Assembly: GCA_032718475.1 (NCBI GenBank)
Contig: JAUCBJ010001345.1
Coordinates: 1 to 51,354, forward strand
From: Nemertoderma westbladi
Taxonomy: Eukaryota; Xenacoelomorpha; Nemertodermatida; Nemertodermatidae
Reading direction: 5' to 3'
DNA length: 51,354 nt
Shown: one piece after another, positions 42,138 through 51,354 of the stretch
Layout: each line of letters begins with the position of its first letter
Numbering within the stretch: the stretch's first letter is position 1
Translations under genes and position numbers: made by a program
The notes under the pieces: generated by a model
Told to the model about the DNA's origin: nothing
The model's database searches: none
What the model saw: only the letters and a program-made list of their open reading frames with translations

Positions 42138-44504
42138 TGTTTGAGACAACACAAAGAGAAAGGACAATTTGGGACAAACAAACAGTGTTTGTGCCAGTTT
42201 GGGACAAACAAACAGTGTTTGTGACAGTTTGGGATAAACAAACAGTGTTTGTGCCAGTTTGGGACAAACAAACAGTGTTTGTGACAGTTTGGGACAAACA
42301 AACAGTGTTTATGACAGTTTGGGACAAACAAACAGTGTTTGTGACAGTTTGGGACAAACAAACAGTGTTTATGACAGTTTGGGACAAACAAACAGTGTTT
42401 GTGACAGTTTGGGACAAACAAACAGTGTTTGTGACAGTTTGGGACAAACAAACAGTGTTTATGACAGTTTGGGACAAACAAACAGTGTTTGTGACAATTT
42501 GGGACAAACAAACAGTGTTTATGACAGTTTGCGTCAAACAAACAGTGTTTGTGACAGTTTGGGATAAACAAACAGTGTTTGTGCCAGTTTGGGACAAACA
42601 AACAGTGTTTGTGACAGTTTGCGTCAAACAAACAGTGTTTGTGACAGTTTGGGATAAACAAACAGTGTTTGTGCCAGTTTGGGACAAACAAACAGTGTTT
42701 GTGACAGTTTGGGACAAACAAACAGTGTTTATGACAGTTTGGGACAAACAAACAGTGTTTGTGACAGTTTGAGACAAACAAACAGTGTTTGTGACAGTTT
42801 GGGATAAACAAACAGTGTTTGTGCCAGTTTGGGACAAACAAACAGTGTTTGTGACAGTTTGGGATAAACAAACAGTGTTTGTGACAATTTGGGACAAACA
42901 AACAGTGTTTGCGACAATTTGGGACAACACAAAGATAAAGAACAATTTGGGACAAACAAAGAGTTTTTGGGACAGTTTGGGACAAACAAACATGTTTGGG
43001 ACAGTTTGGAATAAACAAACAGTGTTTGTGACAGTTTGGGACAAACAAACAGTGTTTGTGACAGTTTGGGATAAACAAACAGTGTTTGTGACAATTTGGG
43101 ACAAACAAACAGTGTTTGTGACAGTTTGAGACAACACAAAGATAAAGGACAATTTGGGACAAACAAACAGTTTTTTGGACAGTTTGGGACAAACAAACAG
43201 TGTCTGGGACAGTTTGGGATATCACAAAGAGAAAATACAATTTGTGACAAACGAACAGTGTTTGGGACAAACGAACAGTGTTTGGGACAAACAAACAGTG
43301 TTTATGACAGTTTGGGACAAACAAACAGTGTTTGAGACAGTTTGGGACAAACGAACAGAGTTTGGGACAAACGAACAGTGTTTGGGACAAACAAACAGTG
43401 TTTTGGGACAAACAAACAGTGTTTGGGACAGTTTGGGACAAACGAGCAGTGTTTGTGACAGTTGGGGACAACACAAAGATAAAGGACAATTGGGGACAAA
43501 CAAACAGTGTTTGGGACAGTTTGGGACAAACAAACAGTGTTTGGGACAGTTTGGGACAAACAAACAGTGTTTGGGACAGTTTGGGACAACACAAAGAGAA
43601 AGGACAATTTGGGACAACAAACAGTGTTTTGGACAGTTTGGGACAAACAAACAGTGTTTGTGACAGTTTGCGACAAACAAACAGTGTTTGTGACAGTTTG
43701 GGACAAACAAACAGTGTTTGGGACAGTTTGGGACAAACAAACAGTGTTTGGGACAGTTTGGGACAGTTTGGGACAAACAAACAGTGTTTGTGACAGTTTG
43801 GAACAACACAAAGAGATAGGACAGTTTGGGACAAACAAACAGTGTTTGGGACAGTTTGGGACAAACAAACAGTGTTTGGGACAGTTTGGGACAACACAAA
43901 GAGAAAGGACAATTTGGGACAAACAAACAGTATTTGTGACAGTTTGGGACAAACAAACAGTGTTTGTGACAGTTTGGGACAACACAAGGAGAAAGAACAA
44001 TTTGGGACAACAAACAGTGTTTTGGACAGTTTGGGACAAACAAACAGTGTTTGTGACAGTTTGCGACAAACAAACAGTGTTTGTGACAATTTGGGACAGT
44101 TTGGGACAAACAAACAGTGTTTGGGACAGTTTGGGACAAACAAACAGTGTTTGGGACAGTTTGGGACAGTTTGGGACAAACAAACAGTGTTTGTGACAGT
44201 TTGGGACAACACAAAGATAAAGGACAATTGGGGACAAACAAACAGTGTTTGTGACAGTTTGGGACAAACAAACAGTGTTTGGGACAGTTTGGGACAAACA
44301 AACAGTGTTTGTGACAGTTTGGAACAACACAAAGAGAAAGGACAATTTGGGACAAACAAACAGTGTTTGGGACAGTTTGGGACAAACAAACAGTGTTTGG
44401 GACAGTTTGGGACAACACAAAGAGAAAGGACAATTTGGGACAAACAAACAGTATTTGTGACAGTTTGGGACAAACAAACAGTGTTTGTGACTGTTTGGGA
44501 CAAC

Positions 44505-44853
44505 TACTAGGATCGGCATGCTGTATTGCAGCAGCATTTTTAAGAATGCTGTGCCGGCTTATCGACAAAATTGCACCGCCACAACTCCCTATAACCCATG
44601 ACATTTGCTAGATCATCCGCATCTTCAAGGCCAGTGTCCTTTAAGATGCGTCTCAAGAAAGTCATGGGCTGTCCACCATGCTTATTCATTCCATGAGGCT
44701 GCCAAAGTACAAGATTATGCACTGGCTGGTCCTCACGGCAAAAGCAATGTCCTGCAAAGCGGAGGCGATTTTGTTCTAGTGTCAAGCTTGAGGGAACCAA
44801 TGAGACACCTCCAATGTTATATAGTGTCTGGTTGGAGATGTGTGCATTGTACT
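44505..44853 (-). pseudogene. Captured LINE 3' end, copy 3
   Basis: Same sequence and breakpoints as copies 1 and 2. Here both flanking 13-mers are exact (TGTTTGGGACAAC at 44492-44504 and 44854-44866), so this copy best preserves the original insertion site. Confidence 0.85.
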
Positions 44854-46128
44854 TGTTTGGGACAACACAAAGAGAAAAGACAATTTGGGACAAACAAACA
44901 GTGTTTGTGCCAGTTTGGGACAAACAAACAGTGTTTGTGACAGTTTGGGATAAACAAACAGTGTTTGTGACAATTTGGGACAAACAAACAGTGTTTGTGA
45001 CAATTAGGGACAACACAAAGATAAAGAACAATTTGGGACAAACAAAGAGTTTTTGGGACAGTTTGGGACAAACAAACATGTTTGGGACAGTTTGGAATAA
45101 ACAAACAGTGTTTGTGACAGTTTGGGACAAACAAACAGTGTTTGTGACAGTTTGAGACAACACAAAGATAAAGGACAATTTGGGACAAACAAACAGTTTT
45201 TGGGACAGTTTGGGACAAACAAACAGTGTTTGGGACAGTTTGGGACATCACAAAAAGAAAATACAATTTGGGACAAACGAACAGTGTTTGGGACAAACGA
45301 ACAGTGTTTGGTACAAACGAACAGTGTTTGGGACAAACGAACAGTGTTTGGGACAAACGAACAGTGTTTATGACAGTTTGGGACAAACAAACAGTGTTCG
45401 GGACAGTTTGGGACAAACGAACAGTGTTTGGGACAAACGAACAGTGTTTGGGACAAACGAACAGTGTTTGGGACAAACGAACAGTGTTTGGGACAAACGA
45501 ACAGTGTTTATGACAGTTTGGGACAAACAAACAGTGTTTGGGGCAGTTTGGGACAAACAAACAGTGTTTGGGACAGTTTGGGACATCACAAAGAGAAAAT
45601 ACAATTTGGGACAAACGAACAGTGTTTGGGACAAACGAACAGTGTTTGGGACAAACGAACAGTGTTTGGGACAAACGAACAGTGTTTGGGACAAACGAAC
45701 AGTGTTTGGGACAAACGAACAGTGTTTGGGACAAACGAACAGTGTTTGGGACAAACGAACACTGTTTGGGACAAACGAACAGTGTTTGGGACAGTTTGGG
45801 ACAAACGAACAGTGTTTGGGACAAACAAATAGTGTTTATGACAGTTTGGGACAAACAAACAGTGTTTGGGACAGTTTGGGACAAACAAACAGTGCTTGTG
45901 ACAGTTTGGGACAAACGAACAGTGTTTGGGACAGTTTGGGACAAACGAACAGTGTTTGGGACAAACAAACAGTGTTTATGACAGTTTGGGACAAACAAAC
46001 AGTGTTTGGGACAGTTTGGGACAAACAAACAGTGCTTGTGACAGTTTGGGACAAACAAACAGTGCTTGTGACAGTTTGGGACAAACAAACAAACAGTTTT
46101 GTGTTTTATAGAAAATAAAATTTCTTAC

Positions 46129-46254
46129 AATAATAGCTTTTGAACCTAGTCGAAGATCCCCTTGGAACCACTCGAATGTAACCGCCGGAGCGCCAAATAT
46201 TGGACACTTAAGTTGCACCGTAGATCCAGCAATGGCACCTCTTTCTCTAATATT
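46129..46254 (-). CDS. Ig/FN3 adhesion-type protein, upstream exon (first half of Ig domain)
   Basis: A 126-bp (42-codon) phase 0-0 exon on the minus strand, between an ATTTAG acceptor (46255-46260) and a GTAAGA donor (46123-46128). It reads ERGAIAGSTVQLKCPIFGAP and TFEWFQGDLRLGSKAII: the B-strand Cys and C-strand Trp of an Ig domain. The missing half, with the YxC motif, opens the exon at 25261, also in phase 0. Together they make one Ig domain of ordinary length. The gene must continue upstream, beyond 51354, because no signal peptide or start is visible. Confidence 0.8.
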
Positions 46255-46680
46255 CTAAATAAAAAATAACAAAATTATTGCAACGTTACCGAAAAGACAA
46301 AAAACATCTCAATATTTAGTAAAAATAAACATAACATTAACATAAATTGTGTGTTAAAATAAAGTCAATGTCATTTTCTAAACACTGTTTCCAAAAAACA
46401 TTGGCAAACATTAAATAAATTTACATTAAATTTAGTCGGGACTTGCAACCAACCCATGGCCTAATTATCATTAATCATAATTATTATTATCATGATACAG
46501 AACAATAATATTTTTTGCATATTGATGCATACATATTGATGGGGAGATTAAATAATACGAATAATATATCATCAGTGTGACCTCATTCAATTTAGAATTG
46601 ATTATCAGAAGAAGAAAAAAATAAATAAATAAATATAATAAATAATAAATTAGCGGTTTACACATTTGTAGTCGGGGGAT
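46255..46680. other. AT-rich intron DNA between exon and 54-bp satellite
   Basis: No gene. AT-rich, including an AATAAATAAATAAATATAATAAATAATAAA-like low-complexity run near 46616-46650 (description of composition). It lies in the next upstream intron of the Ig/FN3 gene. Confidence 0.5.
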
Positions 46681-49600
46681 GCCACAGAGTATTACAGGAT
46701 CCGAAGATCCGTTGTTTCAAGAACATTATGAGGGGCCACAGAGTATAACAGGATCCGAAGATCCGTTGTTTCAAGAACATTATGAGGGGCCACAAAGTAT
46801 TACAGGATCCGAAGATCCGTTGTTTCAAGAACATTATGAGGGGCCACAGAGTATAACAGGATCCGAAGATCCGTTGTTTCAAGAACATTATGAGGGGCCA
46901 CAGAGTATTACAGGATCCGAAGATCCGTTGTTTCAAGAACATTATGAGGGACCACATAGTATTACAGGATCTGAAGATCCGTTGTTTCAAGAACATTATG
47001 AGGGGCCACAGAGTATTACAGGATCCGAAGATCCGTTGTTTCAAGAACATTATGAGGGGCCACAGAGTATTACAGGATCCGAAGATCCGTTGTTTCAAGA
47101 ACATTATGAGGGGCCACAAAGTATTACAGGATCCGAAGATCCGTTGTTTCAAGAACATTATGAGGGGCCACAGAGTATTACAGGATCTGAAGATCCGTTG
47201 TTTCAAGAACATTATGAGGGGCCACAGAGAATTTCAGAATCCTAAGATCCGTTGTTTCAAGAACATTATGAGGGACCACAGAGTATTACAGGATCCTAAG
47301 ATCCGCTGTTTCAATAACATTATGAGGGGCCACAGAGTATAACAGGATCCGAAGATCCGTTGTTTCAAGATCATTATGAGGGGCCACAGAGTATAACAGG
47401 ATCCGAAGATCCGTTGTTTCAAGAACATTATGAGGGGCCACAGAGTATTACAGGATCCTAAGATCCGTTGTTTCAAGAACATTATGAGGGGCCACAGAGT
47501 ATTACAGGATCCTAAGATCCGTTGTTTCAAGAACATTATGAGGGGCCACAGAGTATAACAGGATCCTAAGATCCGTTGTTTCAAGAACATTATGAGGGGC
47601 CACAGAGTATAACAGGATCCTAAGATCCGTTGTTTCAAGAACATTATGAGGGGCCACAGAGTATAACAGGATCCTAAGATCCGTTGTTTCAAGAACATTA
47701 TGAGGGGCCACAGAGTATTACAGGATCCTAAGATCCGTTGTTTCAAGAACATTATGAGGGGCCACAGAGTATTACAGGATCCTAAGATCCGTTGTTTCAA
47801 GAACATTATGAGGGGCCACAGAGTATAACAGGATCCTAAGATCCGTTGTTTCAAGAACATTATGAGGGGCCACAGAGTATAACAGGATCCTAAGATCCGT
47901 TGTTTCAAGAACATTATGAGGGGCCACAGAGTATAACAGGATCCGAAGATCCGTTGTTTCAAGATCGTTATGAGGGGCCACAGAGTATAACAGGATCCGA
48001 AGATCCGTTGTTTCAAGAACATTATGAGGGACCACAGAGTATTACAGAATCCTAAGATCCGTTGTTTCAAGAACATTATGAGGGGCCACAGAGTATTACA
48101 GAATCCTAAGATCCGTTGTTTCAAGAACATTATGAGGGGCCACAGAGTATTACAGGATCCGAAAATCCGTTGTTTCAAGAAGATTATGAGGGACCACAGA
48201 GTATAACAGGATCCGAAGATCCGTTGTTTCAAGAACATTATGAGGGGCCACAGAGTATTACAGGATCCGAAGATCCGTTGTTTCAAGAACATTATGAGGG
48301 GCCACAGAGTATTACAGGATCCGAAGATCCGTTGTTTCAAGAACATTATGAGGGGCCACAGAGTATTACAGGATCCGAAGATCCGTTGTTTCAAGAACAT
48401 TATGAGGGGCCACAGAGTATTACAGGATCCGAAGATCCGTTGTTTCAAGAAGATTATGAGGGACCACAGAGTATTACAGAATCCTAAGATCCGTTGTTTC
48501 AAGAACATTATGAGGGGCCACAGAGTATTACAGGATCCTAAGATCCGTTGTTTCAAGAACATTATGAGGGACCACAGAGTATTACAGAATCCTAAGATCC
48601 GTTGTTTCAAGAACATTATGAGGGGCCACAGAGTATTACAGGATCCTAAGATCCGTTGTTTCAAGAACATTATGAGGGGCCACAGAGTATTACAGGATCC
48701 GAAGATCCGTTGTTTCAAGAACATTATGAGGGGCCACAGAGTATTACAGGATCCGAAGATCCGTTGTTTCAAGAACATTATGAGGGGCCACAGAGTATTA
48801 CAGGATCCGAAGATCCGTTGTTTCAAGAACATTATGAGGGGCCACAGAGTATTACAGGATCCAAAGATCCGTTGTTTCAAGAACATTATGAGGGGCCACA
48901 GAGTATTACAGGATCCTAAGATCCGTTGTTTCAAGAACATTATGAGGGGCCACAGAGTATTACAGGATCCTAAGATCCGTTGTTTCAAGAACATTATGAG
49001 GGGCCACAGAGTATTACAGGATCCGAAGATCCGTTGTTTCAAGAACATTATGAGGGGCCACAGAGTATAACAGGATCCGAAGATCCGTTGTTTCAAGAAC
49101 ATTATGAGGGGCCACAGAGTATTACAGGATCCTAAGATCCGTTGTTTCAAGATCATTATGAGGGGCCACAGAGTATAACAGGATCCGAAGATCCGTTGTT
49201 TCAAGAACATTATGAGGGACCACAGAGTATTACAGAATCCTAAGATCCGTTGTTTCAAGAACATTATGAGGGGCCACAGAGTATTACAGGATCCTAAGAT
49301 CCGTTGTTTCAAGAACATTATGAGGGGCCACAGAGTATTACAGGATCCTAAGATCCGTTGTTTCAAGAACATTATGAGGGACCACAGAGTATTACAGAAT
49401 CCTAAGATCCGTTGTTTCAAGAACATTATGAGGGGCCACAGAGTATTACAGGATCCTAAGATCCGTTGTTTCAAGAACATTATGAGGGGCCACAGAGTAT
49501 TACAGGATCCTAAGATCCGTTGTTTCAAGAACATTATGAGGGGCCACAGAGTATTACAGGATCCTAAGATCCGTTGTTTCAAGAACATTATGAGGGGCCA

Positions 49601-51354
49601 CAGAGTATTACAGGATCCGAAGATCCGTTGTTTCAAGAACATTATGAGGGGCCACAGAGTATTACAGGATCCTAAGATCCGTTGTTTCAAGATCATTATG
49701 AGGGGCCACAGAGTATAACAGGATCCGAAGATCCGTTGTTTCAAGAACATTATGAGGGGCCACAGAGTATTACAGGATCCTAAGATCCGTTGTTTCAAGA
49801 TCATTATGAGGGGCCACAGAGTATAACAGGATCCGAAGATCCGTTGTTTCAAGAACATTATGAGGGACCACAGAGTATTACAGAATCCTAAGATCCGTTG
49901 TTTCAAGAACATTATGAGGGGCCACAGAGTATTACAGGATCCTAAGATCCGTTGTTTCAAGAACATTATGAGGGGCCACAGAGTATTACAGGATCCTAAG
50001 ATCCGTTGTTTCAAGAACATTATGAGGGACCACAGAGTATTACAGAATCCTAAGATCCGTTGTTTCAAGAACATTATGAGGGGCCACAGAGTATTACAGG
50101 ATCCTAAGATCCGTTGTTTCAAGAACATTATGAGGGGCCACAGAGTATTACAGGATCCTAAGATCCGTTGTTTCAAGAACATTATGAGGGGCCACAGAGT
50201 ATAACAGGATCCGAAGATCCGTTGTTTCAAGAACATTATGAGGGGCCACAGAGTATTACAGGATCCGAAGATCCGTTGTTTCAAGAACATTATGAGGGGC
50301 CACAGAGTATTACAGGATCCTAAGATCCGTTGTTTCAAGAACATTATGAGGGGCCACAGAGTATTACAGGATCCTAAGATCCGTTGTTTCAAGAACATTA
50401 TGAGGGGCCACAGAGTATTACAGGATCCTAAGATCCGTTGTTTCAAGAACATTATGAGGGGCCACAGAGTATAACAGGATCCGAAGATCCGTTGTTTCAA
50501 GAACATTATGAGGGACCACAGAGTATAACAGGATCCGAAGATCCGTTGTTTCAAGAACATTATGAGGGGCCACAGAGTATTACAGGATCCGAAGATCCGT
50601 TGTTTCAAGAACATTATGAGGGGCCACAGAGTATTACAGGATCCGAAGATCCGTTGTTTCAAGAACATTATGAGGGGCCACAGAGTATTACAGGATCCGA
50701 AGATCCGTTGTTTCAAGAACATTATGAGGGGCCACAGAGTATTACAGGATCCTAAGATCCGTTGTTTCAAGAACATTATGAGGGGCCACAGAGTATTACA
50801 GGATCCTAAGATCCGTTGTTTCAAGAACATTATGAGGGGCCACAGAGTATTACAGGATCCTAAGATCCGTTGTTTCAAGAACATTATGAGGGGCCACAGA
50901 GTATTACAGGATCCTAAGATCCGTTGTTTCAAGAACATTATGAGGGGCCACAGAGTATTACAGGATCCGAAGATCCGTTGTTTCAAGAACATTATGAGGG
51001 GCCACAGAGTATTACAGGATCCTAAGATCCGTTGTTTCAAGAACATTATGAGGGGCCACAGAGTATTACAGGATCCTAAGATCCGTTGTTTCAAGAACAT
51101 TATGAGGGGCCACAGAGTATTACAGGATCCTAAGATCCGTTGTTTCAAGAACATTATGAGGGGCCACAGAGTATAACAGGATCCGAAGATCCGTTGTTTC
51201 AAGAACATTATGAGGGACCACAGAGTATTACAGAATCCTAAGATCCGTTGTTTCAAGAACATTATGAGGGGCCACAGAGTATTACAGGATCCTAAGATCC
51301 GTTGTTTCAAGAACATTATGAGGGGCCACAGAGTATTACAGGATCCTAAGATCC
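46681..51354. repeat. 54-bp BamHI satellite (18-codon unit)
   Basis: About 87 tandem units of exactly 54 bp. The unit contains CAGAGTATTACAGGATCC, then (G/T)AAGATCCGTTGTTTC, then AAGAACATTATGAGGGGCCA. Nearly every unit has a BamHI site. Anchor CAGAG positions at 46685, 47279, 48899 and 51329 differ by exact multiples of 54, so there is no net indel over 86 periods. The plus frame reads QSITGSEDPLFQEHYEGP, but units of the TAAG type contain a stop. The minus frame reads MFLKQRI(L/F)GSCNTLWPLI and is open from the window end down to one TGA at about 47234. It runs off the window. It is most simply an intronic satellite. Confidence 0.95.

Larger units (their letters stand above)
38455..46100. 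repeat. 30-bp satellite with captured LINE ends
   Basis: Tandem units of about 30 bp built from GTTTGGGACAAACAAACAG and TGTTTGTGACA. They are interspersed with a longer variant containing ACACAAAGA(G/T)AAAGGACAATT, and near 45.25-45.98 kb with 20-bp units carrying CAAACGAACAG. Large-scale duplications are evident. The unique marker AAACATGTTTGGG recurs near 41007, 42987 and 45074, and a 350-bp LINE end recurs three times. The unit lacks stop codons, so long frames appear on both strands. None is supported as a gene. Confidence 0.95.
25262..46128 (-). other. Giant intron (about 20.9 kb) of the Ig/FN3 gene
   Basis: The donor GTAAGA at 46123-46128 and the acceptor TTTTAG at 25262-25267 are both phase 0. 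The flanking exons together make one well-formed Ig domain, with Cys and Trp in the upstream exon and the YxC in the downstream exon. The intron is therefore inferred to span the whole interval. It contains a poly-G tract, a 34/37-bp satellite interrupted by a LINE, a foldback element, a duplicated 160-bp segment, and a 30-bp satellite with three captured LINE ends. Confidence 0.75.

Noticed and set aside
38439-44604. Long minus-strand and plus-strand frames (400-800 codons) across the 30-bp satellite
   Set aside because: All frames on both strands are open because of unit composition. They read through captured LINE ends with no promoter, splice or domain support.
39629-44853. Three independent LINE insertions at the same satellite motif
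   Set aside because: The identical truncation point, identical target duplication and a shared mismatch in two copies indicate one insertion followed by duplication.
47234-51316. 1360-codon minus-strand open frame over the 54-bp satellite as a real protein
   Set aside because: The frame is open only because the 54-bp unit has no stop in that frame. There is no non-repeat sequence at either visible end, and it lies in the likely intron of the Ig/FN3 gene. Kept as a finding, not as a gene.
1-51354. tRNA or rRNA genes
   Set aside because: I saw no cloverleaf with recognisable A and B boxes and no conserved rRNA segments on either strand. A dedicated scan could still find a divergent one.

Overview
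The window is repeat-dominated nuclear DNA from an animal, most likely an invertebrate. The evidence is extracellular animal domains (immunoglobulin, fibronectin type III, fibrinogen C-terminal), GT-AG introns, several LINE clades, two Ty3/Gypsy-type elements, a BEL/Pao relic, and roughly 28 kb of tandem satellite. I cannot name the species. Nothing looks bacterial or viral in organisation.

Layout, left half. Positions 1-7.0 kb are a transposon graveyard. A LINE endonuclease relic lies at the left edge. Next to it is a BEL/Pao reverse transcriptase relic, cut in two by a decayed Ty3/Gypsy element (Gypsy-A, 1948-6656) with near-identical LTRs and a 5-bp target duplication. A fibrinogen-related domain exon follows at 7561-8192 on the + strand. 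After a LINE 3' end comes a second Gypsy-type gag-pol relic (Gypsy-B, about 8.9-12.6 kb) with an internal deletion. On the - strand at 12.9-17.1 kb is a LINE whose ORF2 is uninterrupted and carries an N-terminal PHD-type zinc finger, with an ORF1-like reading frame upstream. A LINE endonuclease fragment (17.5-18.1 kb) runs directly into a 27-bp minisatellite (18.1-21.9 kb).

Layout, right half. Most of 23-51 kb appears to be one minus-strand gene encoding an Ig/FN3 adhesion-type protein. Three exons are visible: 46129-46254 (first half of an Ig domain), 24395-25261 (second half of that Ig domain, another Ig, an FN3 and the start of a second FN3), and 23068-23547 (rest of FN3-2 and start of FN3-3). 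All inspected junctions are phase 0. The Ig domain is split by an intron of about 20.9 kb. That intron is filled by a 34/37-bp satellite (25.5-37.3 kb, interrupted by a LINE), a foldback element, and a 30-bp satellite (38.5-46.1 kb) that has captured and amplified a LINE 3' end. The next intron upstream holds a 54-bp satellite (46.7 kb to the window end) with no net length change over 86 repeat periods.

Functionally only two host genes are visible: the Ig/FN3 gene (probable cell-surface or secreted adhesion molecule) and the FReD exon (probable secreted lectin-like or matrix protein). They are on opposite strands about 15 kb apart, and I see no evidence that they work together. Everything else is mobile or satellite DNA. 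Very long open frames across the satellites exist because the repeat units lack stop codons and should not be read as genes without transcript evidence.
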